Shown piece by piece: positions 16,587-25,577 of a DNA stretch of 64,000 nt (position 1 is the first letter of the stretch; each line of letters starts with the position of its first letter). The DNA comes from Sulfurovum lithotrophicum (GTDB lineage: Bacteria > Campylobacterota > Campylobacteria > Campylobacterales > Sulfurovaceae): positions 310,001 through 374,000 of the forward strand of contig NZ_CP011308.1 in NCBI RefSeq assembly GCF_000987835.1, read 5' to 3'. The position numbers and the translations under genes are program-made. A model generated the notes under the pieces. That model was not told the DNA's origin and did no database searches. It was given only the letters and a program-made list of their open reading frames with translations.

Positions 16587-17459
16587 TCAGTCACAATAGC
16601 GTTTGAGCAAGCAGTCATATGCCTCAATGCGACGATCACGCAGAAAAGGCCAGATGTCACGTACCTCTTTGGTGCGTTTATGTTTAACATCGGCATAGAG
16701 TATCTCCTCTGTGCTGTTACTGGCCTGTGCGAGCATCTCTCCCTGTGCACCGCAGACAAAAGAGTTCCCCCAGAAGCGGATTCCGTTCAACACTTCGCTG
16801 CTATCGGGTTCAAAACCGATACGGTTGCAGGAGAGTACCGGAATGCCGTTTGCGATGGCATGGGAACGCTGTATGGTGATCCAGCTCTCGAGCTGCCGAT
16901 TTTTCTCTTCCTCGCTGTCCTCATCGAACCAGCCTATGGCAGTAGGGTAGATGAGCAATTGGGCACCTTTGAGTGCCATGATGCGTGCCGCTTCGGGGTA
17001 CCACTGGTCCCAGCAGACCAGAACCCCCAGTCTGCCCACAGATGTATCGATGGGTTCAAACCCCATATCTCCCGGCGTGAAATAGAACTTTTCATAAAAG
17101 CCGGGATCATCGGGAATGTGCATTTTTCTGTATTTCCCCGCGACACTGCCGTCCTTTTCAAAGACAACGGCTGTGTTATGATAGAGCCCTGGTGCACGTT
17201 TTTCAAAAAGCGAGGTGACAAGAACGATGCCGTTCTCCTTTGCGACATCTCCCCAAAATGACACATCTGCATCGAAGTCGGAAGCATAACCAAAGAATGC
17301 GGTATTTTCGCTCTGGCAAAAGTATTCATTCTGATGAAGCTCCTGAAGAACAATCAGTTCTGCGCCGTTGGAGACAGCTTCTTCTATCTTTTCTACTGTA
17401 GCCCGGACAGTATCTTCTTTGTTTTCATAAAATTTCTGTTGTATCAATGCTGTTTTCAT
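16587..17459 (-). CDS. aguB: N-carbamoylputrescine amidohydrolase
   Basis: 290 aa nitrilase-fold enzyme. The catalytic triad is visible: Glu in VLQELHQNEYF, Lys in YRKMHIPDDPGFYEKFYF and Cys in GVLVCWDQWYPEAAR. The FTPGD and HIPDDP motifs are typical of AguB, which converts N-carbamoylputrescine to putrescine, CO2 and ammonia. The gene lies 16 bp downstream of agmatine deiminase on the same strand, so the two form the agmatine-to-putrescine route. Confidence 0.93.
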   Translation of the reverse strand: MKTALIQQKFYENKEDTVRATVEKIEEAVSNGAELIVLQELHQNEYFCQSENTAFFGYASDFDADVSFWGDVAKENGIVLVTSLFEKRAPGLYHNTAVVFEKDGSVAGKYRKMHIPDDPGFYEKFYFTPGDMGFEPIDTSVGRLGVLVCWDQWYPEAARIMALKGAQLLIYPTAIGWFDEDSEEEKNRQLESWITIQRSHAIANGIPVLSCNRIGFEPDSSEVLNGIRFWGNSFVCGAQGEMLAQASNSTEEILYADVKHKRTKEVRDIWPFLRDRRIEAYDCLLKRYCD

Positions 17460-17475
17460 AATGAATGATTCCTTG

Positions 17476-18504
17476 TTAATATGCGACCTGCATCGTAGAG
17501 CAGTGGAGACTTCCTCCCTCCTCTATGAGTTTCAGGCAGTTCACCGGGATCATCTCCCTCCCCGGAAACAATTCCCTTAATATCTCTTCCGCTTTGCTGT
17601 CATTTTGACTGTCGCTGTATGTCGGGAATACCAGTGCATCGTTCGTGATGAGGAAATTGGCATAGGTTGCAGGCAATCTTTTCCCCTCCTTGTCATATTT
17701 GGCTTCGCACATGGGCAGAGGGACCAGCTTATAGGGGTTGCCGTTCTGCTGCCTGAAGCTTCGAAGCTGCTCCTCCATCTTTTTGAGGGCATGGTAGTGT
17801 TCGTCTTCCGAATCTTCACACTGAACATAGGCAATAGTAGCTTCGTCAGTAAAGCGTGCCAGTGTATCGATGTGGCCATCGGTATCATCCCCTGCAAGAT
17901 AGCCGTGATCGAGCCAGAGTACCCTTTTTGCACTGAGATACTCTTTCAATTTGTGTTCTGCCTCTTCTTTTGTCGATCCTCCATTACGGTTGGGATTACA
18001 GAGGCATTGACTCGTTGTCAGAATGGTTCCTTTCCCGTCACTCTCTATGGAACCGCCTTCAAGTATGAAGTCTATATGCTCAAGCTGTGTGATTCCCATA
18101 TAGCCTTTTTGATGTAAAAGAGTATTGACACTATTGTCAAGTTCGGCTTCGAATTTTCCACCCCATCCGTCAAAGACAAAATCGAGCAGTTTTGTTTGCC
18201 CATCCTCCTCTATGCTGATGTATCCGTAGTCACGTATCCACGTATCGTTGGTAGGTATCTCAATAAAAGTCATGTTCCTGGTAGAGCAGAACATAGACGC
18301 TATCTTCTCTTTCGCCTGACAAATGATGTAAACCGCTTCTTTGTAGGCAATGGCCTGGGCGATACGGATAAAAGGGGAGAGTGCTTCATTGAGAGAGCTT
18401 GGATCTTCCGGATCGTACCAGTCGGTATGCTCATGGGGGAAAGACATAAGTACGCAGCGTTGACGCTCCCATTCGGCAACCATTCTTCTCTCAGTCAAGG
18501 TCAC
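17476..18504 (-). CDS. aguA: Agmatine deiminase
   Basis: About 340 aa of the peptidyl-arginine-deiminase/agmatine deiminase family. Conserved parts are TNDTWIRDYG, DFVFDGWGGKF, LEGGSIESDGKGT, GDDTDGHIDTLARF and the catalytic Cys in GGSLHCSTMQ. It hydrolyses agmatine to N-carbamoylputrescine. The start is uncertain: GTG at 18504, TTG at 18498 (GGGAG eight bases before) or ATG at 18483. Homologues usually begin a few residues before the AEWE motif, which favours TTG 18498 or GTG 18504. The gene overlaps the small membrane-protein gene upstream. Confidence 0.93.
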   Translation of the reverse strand: MTLTERRMVAEWERQRCVLMSFPHEHTDWYDPEDPSSLNEALSPFIRIAQAIAYKEAVYIICQAKEKIASMFCSTRNMTFIEIPTNDTWIRDYGYISIEEDGQTKLLDFVFDGWGGKFEAELDNSVNTLLHQKGYMGITQLEHIDFILEGGSIESDGKGTILTTSQCLCNPNRNGGSTKEEAEHKLKEYLSAKRVLWLDHGYLAGDDTDGHIDTLARFTDEATIAYVQCEDSEDEHYHALKKMEEQLRSFRQQNGNPYKLVPLPMCEAKYDKEGKRLPATYANFLITNDALVFPTYSDSQNDSKAEEILRELFPGREMIPVNCLKLIEEGGSLHCSTMQVAY

Positions 18505-18628
18505 ATCTCCCGCTTACTTTTCCCTGTTTGCTCTCTCTAATGCTTTTCTTGAACTCTTTGATGAGCAGAAAGATGAGGTAGGCGGTAAAGAACATACCGC
18601 CAATCTCAAGCAGTGTAAGCCAATTCAT
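18491..18628 (-). CDS. Small single-span membrane protein (45 aa)
   Basis: ATG at 18628 with a strong AAAGGGGGA site six bases upstream; the stop TGA is at 18491-18493. The product has a hydrophobic segment (WLTLLEIGGMFFTAYLIFLL) followed by a basic, charged tail KEFKKSIRESKQGK. It ends inside the start region of the agmatine deiminase gene, so translation may be coupled. I do not recognise the family. The strong ribosome site and the overlap make a real gene likely. Confidence 0.6.
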   Translation of the reverse strand: MNWLTLLEIGGMFFTAYLIFLLIKEFKKSIRESKQGKVSGRCDLD

Positions 18629-18667
18629 TTTAATCCCCCTTTAGTCATTATGTTTGTATAATCCTAT

Positions 18668-19678
18668 ATGGCAACTATTACGATCAATAAAGAAAATTTC
18701 TATCATAATCTTAACCAAATTGCATTAAAGACCGGTTCAATCGACAAGATTGCCATTGTACTAAAAGACAATGCGTATGGTCACGGCCTTGAGATTATGG
18801 CTTTCCTCTCTGCAGAGTTCGGCATCAGGCATGCAGTGGTCAGGAGTATGGAGGAAGCCAAGAATATCAAAGAACTCTTCCGGACGGTACTGGTACTGGG
18901 AGACCATGCGGTCAAAGATGATATCTGTTCTTTTGCACTCAACTGTTTGAACGACATAGAAAATGCAGAGCTGGGCGCCAGAGTGGAACTCAAGGTCGAC
19001 ACTGGGATGCATCGTAACGGTATCGCACCCGAAGAGTTAGAGAGTGCGTTGCAAATGATCCAAAAGAAAGATTTGGAACTTGTGGGGGTCATGACCCATT
19101 TCCGTTCGGCCGATGAGATGGGTTCAGAACTCTTTTGGCAGCAGAAGCGGTTTGAATCAGTGAAAGAGAGAGTGAAAGAGGCCGGTTTCATGAATGTACG
19201 TTTCCATTCTCACAACTCCGCGGCTATTTTGCGTACCAAAACATTCGATGAAGACCTGGTACGTGTTGGCATAGGCGCATATGGTTACAATGAACTGCCT
19301 GACGCTTTTGATGACATCCCCTTGAAACCAGTACTGTCCCTGTCTGCAAAGAAGATCGCTACCCGCAGACTTAAAAAAGGTGAAAGAGTAGGGTACGGAG
19401 GGGATTTTTCGGCACCTGAAGAGATGACCGTTTCAACCTATGACCTGGGGTATGGTGACGGCTGGTGTCGCGGTGACAGCGCCCATCCGTATATCACAGC
19501 AGAAGGATTGCCTATCTTGGGGCGTGTCTCCATGGATTTCATTATTCTGGAATCTGAAAAAGAGGAGCTTGTTATTATGAATGATGCCCAAAAAGCCGCC
19601 AGACAGTTCGGTACGATCTCTTATGAAATGACAACGGCTTTAAGTACAGATATTGAAAGAAAGATCGTTGATCGCTAA
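18668..19678 (+). CDS. alr: Alanine racemase
   Basis: 336 aa. The PLP Lys lies in [13 protein letters not shown] near residue 37. Other family motifs are [51 protein letters not shown] and [10 protein letters not shown]. It makes D-alanine for peptidoglycan. It is slightly shorter than the usual 360 residues at the C-terminus. No neighbour on the same strand shares an operon with it. Confidence 0.93.
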   Translation: MATITINKENFYHNLNQIALKTGSIDKIAIVLKDNAYGHGLEIMAFLSAEFGIRHAVVRSMEEAKNIKELFRTVLVLGDHAVKDDICSFALNCLNDIENAELGARVELKVDTGMHRNGIAPEELESALQMIQKKDLELVGVMTHFRSADEMGSELFWQQKRFESVKERVKEAGFMNVRFHSHNSAAILRTKTFDEDLVRVGIGAYGYNELPDAFDDIPLKPVLSLSAKKIATRRLKKGERVGYGGDFSAPEEMTVSTYDLGYGDGWCRGDSAHPYITAEGLPILGRVSMDFIILESEKEELVIMNDAQKAARQFGTISYEMTTALSTDIERKIVDR

Positions 19679-19766
19679 TGGATGACTCTGGATAAACTGC
19701 TTCCCATGCGCTGGGAGCCGCGTATTTATGAAACTGTACGAATATGAAAATACTATTAGAGGTGCC

Positions 19767-21311
19767 CTATTTATAAAGCAGTCTGACCGCTCCTGTGGCA
19801 AAGAGTATGATCGCTGCCATTTTGTAGGTAGGATCGATCAACAGAATGAAAAACGCGAGCAAGATCAGCACAAACGAGAGTTTAAGCGAATTGAGACGAT
19901 TAGCTAAACGGCTCTCAAGCCATTCCAACTGCCTTTCGCTCAAATGAACCCGCAGCTCATCCTCACTGATCTTCTGTATCCCGGTTTTGATCTGCCTGAG
20001 TGTCAGGGGAAGTGATCCCGCTTCATCTATAACCGTTTCGAGTATGCCGCTATCTGCTCCCAGTGCTTTTGGGATGTTCTTCTGGAGCAGGGGGAGAATG
20101 TCTTTGACACCGTTGAAATTGGGGATATAGATGGTCCCCAGACCTTCGATAATGGCACTGGCACGCATGATGTAGATCGCTTCCTGCGGCAGTTTGAACG
20201 GGAAATCCCGCATCGATGCCATAACGCCGAAAGCAAGTTCCTGCATGCTTGTCGCATCGAGCGAATCGTCGTTGAATATCTCAAACATTTTCTGTGCAAG
20301 TTCGGTCATCTGGTCCTGAGGTGCTTCATAGGTGATGACCCCCAGGCGTTTGCAGCTGGAAATGTAAAGTTCAAAATCCTGCTCATGGGCGGATTTGACC
20401 ATTTCGATGATCGCGATACGGGCGGGATTGCTGATACGCTTGACCATCCCGAAATCCAAAAGTACCAGTTGTCCGTCTTCGCGGATCAGAAGATTGCCCG
20501 GGTGCGGGTCTGCATGGAAGTAACCGTTGATCAGCATCTGCTCAGTGTAGAACTCTATCAGTTTGTGCATGGCGGTCTGAAAGTCGATCCTGTTGTTCAG
20601 AAGCGCCTCTTTGTCGTCGAAGCGGATGCCCTTTTCAAAGCTCATTACAATGGCATCATCGCAGCAGTGTGCCTCATAGGGAACAGGGAAAATGACACCG
20701 CTTTTCTCGTAGACCATATTGAAACTTTTGAGATTGGAGAGTTCATTGGTGAAGCTGACCTCTTTGAGGATCATATCGGAAAATTCAGCTATGAGCGAAT
20801 CGATGGAGTTCTTGGTGTAGTGTGAAAAAAGCGGACGGAAGATCCGGTTGAAAAAAGTTAATATCCGGATATCCGCTTTGACCTGCTCTTCGATCTGCCA
20901 GCGGCGCAGTTTGACCGCCACATGTTCTCCACTTTTGAGCCAAGCCTCATGCACTTCCCCTATGGAAGCGCTGGCGATGGGTACTTCGTTGAAACGTTCA
21001 AAGGGCTTACTGCTCCCAAAAGCACGGTCATAGACTTTTTTGAAGTTCCTGTGAGACATGGGAGGGATCTCGTCGTGCAGGGAACGCAACTCGGACAGGT
21101 AGGCATCATTGAAGAAGTCGGCTCTTGTGGCCAGTACCTGTGCCAGTTTGATGAAACTCGCACCCAGTTCGTTGATGCTCTCCCTCAACTCGGAAGGAGA
21201 AAGCGGGCGCATAAAAAGAAAACGCTCTTTCTTTTTGATCAGCAGATAAACTGTCAGCAGAAAAACAAAAACTTTTTTGACCCGTCCGGGCGAATAATTT
21301 GAAAGGTTCAA
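19767..21311 (-). CDS. UbiB/ABC1-family atypical kinase
   Basis: 514 aa. The N-terminal KxGQ-like region is here LGASFIKLAQVLATR. The kinase-like core follows with VAVKLRRW, EVSFTNELSNLKSF, NGYFHADPHPGNLLI and VLLDFGMVKRI. Two hydrophobic segments stand at the C-terminus (FVLILLAFFILL and MAAIILFATGAVRLLY). UbiB proteins support isoprenoid-quinone synthesis or lipid handling at the inner membrane. Campylobacterota make menaquinone by the futalosine route, so the exact role is open. The gene starts five bases after the small coiled-coil gene. Confidence 0.9.
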   Translation of the reverse strand: MNLSNYSPGRVKKVFVFLLTVYLLIKKKERFLFMRPLSPSELRESINELGASFIKLAQVLATRADFFNDAYLSELRSLHDEIPPMSHRNFKKVYDRAFGSSKPFERFNEVPIASASIGEVHEAWLKSGEHVAVKLRRWQIEEQVKADIRILTFFNRIFRPLFSHYTKNSIDSLIAEFSDMILKEVSFTNELSNLKSFNMVYEKSGVIFPVPYEAHCCDDAIVMSFEKGIRFDDKEALLNNRIDFQTAMHKLIEFYTEQMLINGYFHADPHPGNLLIREDGQLVLLDFGMVKRISNPARIAIIEMVKSAHEQDFELYISSCKRLGVITYEAPQDQMTELAQKMFEIFNDDSLDATSMQELAFGVMASMRDFPFKLPQEAIYIMRASAIIEGLGTIYIPNFNGVKDILPLLQKNIPKALGADSGILETVIDEAGSLPLTLRQIKTGIQKISEDELRVHLSERQLEWLESRLANRLNSLKLSFVLILLAFFILLIDPTYKMAAIILFATGAVRLLYK

Positions 21312-21315
21312 GTAT

Positions 21316-21588
21316 TTACTTTTTTTTCTCTTTCTCTTTGTTCAGTGCTTCTATATCGGCTTTGGTAGCCAGGTCCATCTCTTCAAGGACTTCACGGATC
21401 GCCTCTTTGAGTTTGGACTTGAACTCCTTTTCTTCATCTTCGCCTTTGGCTTTGGCCTTGTCGATCAGCTTTTGAGCCTCTTCTTTGTTCAGTTTGCCCT
21501 TTTCAACCAGCTCATTGAGCTCTTTCTCAACTTTTTCCTTCGCCAGAAGCGCACCGCCCAGGCCAATGTAAAATAGATCTTTTAACAT
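21316..21588 (-). CDS. Phasin-like small coiled-coil protein
   Basis: 90 aa. MLKDLFYIGLGGALLAKEKV is followed by a Glu/Lys-rich helix, the arrangement seen in small phasin-family proteins that sit beside ubiB genes. No polyhydroxyalkanoate gene is in the window. The stop lies five bases before the ubiB-like start, so the two are in one operon, with this gene first. It forms the last chromosomal gene before the island boundary. Confidence 0.7.
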   Translation of the reverse strand: MLKDLFYIGLGGALLAKEKVEKELNELVEKGKLNKEEAQKLIDKAKAKGEDEEKEFKSKLKEAIREVLEEMDLATKADIEALNKEKEKKK

Positions 21589-21690
21589 AATAATATCTCC
21601 TGTCTGTATATTTTTAATGATAGCATTTCTGAGTTAACGAAAATCAGTGTTTATACAAAATGGCTTTTGTGATTTGTTTTGTATTGTAGT

Positions 21691-21711
21691 TTGGTGGAGG
21701 TGAAGGAAATT
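21691..21711. repeat. attL-like partial copy of the ssrA 3' end
   Basis: TTGGTGGAGGTGAAGGAAAT matches the ssrA end TTGGTGGAGATGAGGGGAAT at 27490-27510 with three mismatches, in the same orientation. Just after it stand two short direct repeats, TTGTGTACCA and TCGTGTACCA (around 21757-21780), that look like integrase arm sites. The rest of 21589-21862 shows no gene. Confidence 0.6.
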
Positions 21712-21862
21712 TTACTTTCCCTTAAAACCGTGATTTCAAGCCATAGGCTCTAAATTGTGTACCAATTCGTGTACCACTTCAAATACTTTGCATCTTATCT
21801 GCAAGACAGATAAAGAATTATTGTACCTTTGAGCTGCTTAAATTTGACAATCAGCTCATATT

Positions 21863-23041
21863 ATGATACGATTATCTGAAATAATCAGCTCACACAGACC
21901 AAGGATAGAAATGCAAGATGAAAAAATATGGATATGGCAAGATGATAACTATCCTCATTTCAGATACAATAAGGATGTATTGAATAAAAGCTTATTGTCT
22001 GTGAGTCAAAACAGCGGCAGACTAGATGGCATACTTACCATGCTCGGAGTTCAAAAAAGCAATGCTCTTAAAGTGGAATCTTCTATCAATGAAATAGTTA
22101 CCTCCTCTCAAATAGAAGGAGAGGTTTTAGATCGTCAGAGTGTTCGTTCATCTATTTTAAAAAAGATGGCTGGTAGCGTTACAAAAAAAGATACTTCTAC
22201 TAAACACACAGATGGACTTGTGGCTATGTTTATGGATAGCAGTACAAATAACTCGCCACTAACAGTTGAACGTCTCAATGGATGGCATAATACGCTGTTT
22301 CCTGATGGATATAGTGGATTGTATAAAATAAATGTGGCTAAATTTAGAGAAGAGGAGATGTCTGTTGTCTCCTATAAGGGTGGCAGAGAACAGACACACT
22401 ACATTGCACCACCGCCAGATATTTTAGATAAAGAGATGGATGTTTTTTTAGCGTTTGTAAACACAAGTACAGAAGAACCTTACACTAAAGCCGCAATAGC
22501 CCACTTTTGGTTTGTGACTATACACCCTTATGATGATGGAAATGGTAGAATTGCAAGAGCAATAACAAACTATGTATTATCAAAAGAGCTTGGATTAAAT
22601 GATGGGTACTACTCCATATCTACAGCCATAGTAGAGGATAAAAAGAGCTACTATGAGCTTTTGGAACATAGTCAAAAACTTATATATAATAAAAGTCTAG
22701 AGATAACAGAGTGGATATTATGGCATACAGATATGATAAACAAAGCTATAGAAATATCACTACAGCAGGTTCAAACAGCCATACAAAAAGCCAATTTTTG
22801 GGATAGAGCAAGAGAGTATTCACTTAACACTCGCCAAATAAAAGTGCTCAATAAGTTATTGGATGCAGGAGAAGATGGTTTCGAGGGTGGTCTAAATACA
22901 AAAAAATATATCTCCATAGCCAAAACTTCTACCGCCACAGCCAAGAGAGACATCGCTGATCTGGTCTCAAAAAACCTCATAGAACAAGTAGAGGGAACGG
23001 CTGGTAGAAATGTGAGATATGTTGTTCAGTTAATGAATTGA
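21863..23041 (+). CDS. Fic-family protein (DUF4172-Fic-winged helix)
   Basis: 392 aa. The catalytic Fic loop HPYDDGNGRIARA is near residue 233; most Fic enzymes AMPylate targets through this His. The inhibitory motif S-S-Q-I-E-G near residue 76 lies N-terminal to it, making this a self-inhibited class II Fic. The N-terminal part (RPRIEMQDEKIWIWQDDNYPHF) matches DUF4172, and the C-terminus looks like a winged helix (KYISIAKTSTATAKRDIADL). It is island cargo. The target is unknown. Such proteins are often stress or competition factors rather than true toxins. Confidence 0.88.
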   Translation: MIRLSEIISSHRPRIEMQDEKIWIWQDDNYPHFRYNKDVLNKSLLSVSQNSGRLDGILTMLGVQKSNALKVESSINEIVTSSQIEGEVLDRQSVRSSILKKMAGSVTKKDTSTKHTDGLVAMFMDSSTNNSPLTVERLNGWHNTLFPDGYSGLYKINVAKFREEEMSVVSYKGGREQTHYIAPPPDILDKEMDVFLAFVNTSTEEPYTKAAIAHFWFVTIHPYDDGNGRIARAITNYVLSKELGLNDGYYSISTAIVEDKKSYYELLEHSQKLIYNKSLEITEWILWHTDMINKAIEISLQQVQTAIQKANFWDRAREYSLNTRQIKVLNKLLDAGEDGFEGGLNTKKYISIAKTSTATAKRDIADLVSKNLIEQVEGTAGRNVRYVVQLMN

Positions 23042-23193
23042 ATCCTCTCGGGAATAATTCCCCGACCTTGTGGATCGATGCATTATCGACCTTAAGTGAT
23101 AATTTATCGTGAGTCACGTCGCACTGACCTGCTCCCCAAAATTTGAGCCAAAACCAGAGTTAGACTATAATGTCAATACTACTGGAGGACAAG

Positions 23194-23457
23194 ATGAAGA
23201 AACGATTCAGCGAAGAGCAGATCGTCAAGATTTTGCAAGAGGCTCAGATAGCGGATACCCAACGAGAGATTATCCGAAAGTACAATATCAGTGAACAGAC
23301 TTTTTATAAGTGGAAACGTACCTATGGCGGTATGAGTGTTTCCGAAGTAAAACGACTCAAAGAGCTGGAAAAAGAGAATGCCAAACTGAAAAAGCTTTTG
23401 GCCGAACAGATGCTTGTCAATGAAGCACTCAAGGAGATCACGGAAAAAAAGTGGTAA
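23194..23457 (+). CDS. IS3-family transposase OrfA
   Basis: 87 aa from the ATG at 23194, which has GGAGG at spacing six. MKKRFSEEQIVKILQEA opens a helix-turn-helix, and a leucine-zipper-like tail (LKELEKENAKLKKLLAEQ) follows. It recognises the IS ends. The frame ends just after an A7G slippery run at 23444-23451, where a -1 shift would give the OrfAB fusion transposase. Confidence 0.93.
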   Translation: MKKRFSEEQIVKILQEAQIADTQREIIRKYNISEQTFYKWKRTYGGMSVSEVKRLKELEKENAKLKKLLAEQMLVNEALKEITEKKW

Positions 23458-24284
23458 CGCCTGCTGCAAGACGTGAAGCTGTCAGAATGATGATGGATCA
23501 TCAGATATCCCAGCGGCGGGCGTGCAAAGAGATCGGCCTGAGCCGTTCTCTATTGGTCTATGAGCCAAAGCAGCCAGCAAAAGACAGGCCTTTGATGGAA
23601 TCGGTCAAAAGCCTTAGCGAAACCTATCCACGGTTCGGTTACAGACGTATTGCCGTAATGCTGGGTTGGCAACAACCAGAAGAACATGTGAACGTCAAAC
23701 GGGTATACAGGATATGGAAGATGCTAAACCTCCAACTGCCAAAGAGACGGCCACGAAGGAAAAGACCCGGTACCGATCCCATGAAGCTGCTCTCCCAACA
23801 TACAAACCATGTATGGAGTTATGACTTTATCAGTGACCGTGCTGCCAATGGCCAGAAACTGAAGATCCTTGTGGTGGTAGATGAATATACCAGAGAATGC
23901 CTGGCACTTGAAGTAGCCACATCGATCAGAGCCAACCATCTCATTAAAACCCTTGGAAGGCTGATGACACTGTATGGTAGACCAAAGTTTATCCGTTCGG
24001 ACAATGGTCCGGAGTTTACAGCAAAAGCACTGATCAAATGGCTGACAGAGCACAATATCGGTCCTGCATTCATCAAACCCGGCTCTCCCTGGCAAAATGC
24101 CTATGTTGAAAGCTTCAATGGAAAGTTCCGGGATGAGTGTTTGAGCAGAGAGTGGTTCCTAAACAGAAAAGAAGCACAGGTCATCATAGAAAAGTGGCGT
24201 TACAGCTATAATCATGAACGACCTCACAGTGCACTGGATAACCAGCCACCATCAAAAGTTTCAGGCAGACAAAATGCTGCTTGA
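23451..24284 (+). CDS. IS3-family transposase OrfB (DDE integrase domain)
   Basis: 277 aa in the -1 frame relative to orfA. The N-terminal HTH_21 part (YPRFGYRRIAVML) is followed by the rve integrase core. The DDE residues are seen in WSYDFI, RSDNGPEF and YVESFNGKFRDE, with the Lys/Arg after the Glu kept. It is expressed mainly as an OrfAB fusion by programmed frameshift at the A7G run. Confidence 0.93.
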   Translation: MVTPAARREAVRMMMDHQISQRRACKEIGLSRSLLVYEPKQPAKDRPLMESVKSLSETYPRFGYRRIAVMLGWQQPEEHVNVKRVYRIWKMLNLQLPKRRPRRKRPGTDPMKLLSQHTNHVWSYDFISDRAANGQKLKILVVVDEYTRECLALEVATSIRANHLIKTLGRLMTLYGRPKFIRSDNGPEFTAKALIKWLTEHNIGPAFIKPGSPWQNAYVESFNGKFRDECLSREWFLNRKEAQVIIEKWRYSYNHERPHSALDNQPPSKVSGRQNAA

Positions 24285-24316
24285 TATACAATCAAAGTCT
24301 AACTTTGGGAATAGAT

Positions 24317-24478
24317 CTATTTTTTGGGGCAGGTCAGCACCAATAAATTTAAATCCGATTCATACCCCGTACCCTTGGATCGAGGTTGTTGATTCCTACT
24401 GATTTTAGTCATATTCTCACCAACTCTTGCTTCTTTGATGACTTGTGCCGTCTCATCATTAGGTGTCTTAATTTTCAA
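24317..24478 (-). pseudogene. Remnant resembling a type II antitoxin, cut by the IS
   Basis: A 53-codon frame reads from a TTG at 24478 into the IS end. Its residues KTPNDETAQVIKEARVGENM resemble the C-terminal half of RelB/DinJ-type antitoxins. The 4-bp duplication lies at residues 46-47, and joining the flanks across the IS gives seven more codons and a stop. No ribosome site precedes the TTG and a stop lies just upstream, so the gene was probably broken already. The identification is tentative. Confidence 0.3.
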
Positions 24479-24580
24479 ATATTATTCAAATATTATTTTT
24501 GAGGTTCTTTTTGATATAAATATGCTAAAATTAGTCTAATGATGATTGTTTTACTTTTAAAGGAAATGGTAAGATATGCC

Positions 24581-24615
24581 AATAATATATTGCCTCGAGA
24601 TTGAGGTATATTATT
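24581..24615 (+). promoter_or_regulatory. Inverted repeat upstream of the ABC-3C-like operon
   Basis: AATAATATA-ttg-CCTC-gagatt-GAGG-TATATTATT: a 9-bp and a 4-bp stem with a 3-base bulge, ending 45 bases before the first gene. It may be an operator or a leader hairpin. An 18-codon frame (ATG 24576, stop 24630) spans it behind AAAGGA, and could be a leader peptide. Confidence 0.5.
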
Positions 24616-24659
24616 TTCATATAGAAGAATAATTAATAAAATATTAGGATAAGTGGTAA

Positions 24660-25577
24660 ATGACCATTAAAAAATTAGAAGAACTTATATCAAATGCTAT
24701 TCTTAGAAAAGAAGGCTTTGAATTTGAAGAGTTTGTAGTCTATATTTATAAGATTGTATATGGTGATGATTTTTTAGGAGTTGCTTCTGGTGGTGGTGAT
24801 GATGGAAATGATGGAACCAATGGAAATATCCTGATTCAAGTTTATGGACCAGCAGACCTGAAAGGTACTAATGCTATATCTAAAATGAATGAAGACTATA
24901 CTAAAGCAAAAGAAAAGTGGGACTTTTCAGGGTGGCATTATGTAGTAAATACCAAATTGAAAGATGCTCCAGCTAAATTAGTGTCAGCGGTATTGGAACT
25001 TAAAGAGAATGAGAAGCCTATTGAGATTGAATTAATTGATAGTAGTCGTTTAATAGGTTTGATTATGGATGCTTGGCAGAATGATAATAGCAGCCATTTA
25101 AAAATATATTCTTTACTAAATTTTGATGTAAATATTGATAACTTTAAAGACTTTGATAAAATATCAAAAGTAATAGACTTTATTGCGGATATTGATGAAG
25201 TTAAAAGTATTGATGTATTTGTTAATTTTGGAGGAGTTCAGTTTTTTCAAGGCAAAGATGAAAAAATAGATATCAATATAAAAACAGAGCAATTTAAAAT
25301 ATTTTTTATAGAAATAGTTAAAAATGCACGAGTTACAATTGAAGAATTTAAAGATAAAATTGGAGAAGAATATCTTGATGAAGTAGGAGAGTATATTAAA
25401 AAGAAATATATTGCTTTATTAAAAAGTATGGATGAGGAACATGCAATTATGGAAACTTATCAAAAAATATATGAAAAATTAAATAATGATCATAATTTAT
25501 CTATTGCATTATGGATAGTAATAGGATATTTCTTTGACATATGTGATATAGGGAAAAAAGATAATGGTAATGGGTGA
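24660..25577 (+). CDS. ABC-3C-like effector component with nuclease-like N-terminus
   Basis: 305 aa, strongly A+T-rich. The first 170 residues look like a restriction-endonuclease-like fold: helix FEEFVVYIYKIVYG, then GGGDDGNDGTNGNILIQVYG, in which D, D and Q-x-Y would be the active-site pattern seen in effectors of ABC-three-component systems. The remainder is helical and specific to its own system (KEKWDF.GWHYVVNTKL, then a 130-residue C-terminal domain). There is no signal peptide. It is the first gene of a three-gene operon and overlaps the next by 14 bases. The family call rests on the three-gene arrangement as much as on this protein. Confidence 0.65.
   Translation: MTIKKLEELISNAILRKEGFEFEEFVVYIYKIVYGDDFLGVASGGGDDGNDGTNGNILIQVYGPADLKGTNAISKMNEDYTKAKEKWDFSGWHYVVNTKLKDAPAKLVSAVLELKENEKPIEIELIDSSRLIGLIMDAWQNDNSSHLKIYSLLNFDVNIDNFKDFDKISKVIDFIADIDEVKSIDVFVNFGGVQFFQGKDEKIDINIKTEQFKIFFIEIVKNARVTIEEFKDKIGEEYLDEVGEYIKKKYIALLKSMDEEHAIMETYQKIYEKLNNDHNLSIALWIVIGYFFDICDIGKKDNGNG

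Larger units (their letters stand above)
23125..24336 (+). mobile_element. IS3-family insertion sequence (IS407-like), complete
   Basis: 1212 bp with terminal inverted repeats TGACCTGCTCCCCAAAA (left) and TGACCTGCCCCAAAAAA (right, read inward). It is flanked by a 4-bp direct repeat GCAC at 23121-23124 and 24337-24340, a target duplication of the size usual for the IS407 group. It carries orfA and orfB in the -1 relation. Both frames and both ends are intact, so the copy looks recent. Confidence 0.93.

Noticed and set aside
23444-23458. Apparent frameshift between the two transposase genes
   Set aside because: Not a mutation: A7G at the overlap is the usual programmed -1 site of IS3-family elements, and both frames are intact.
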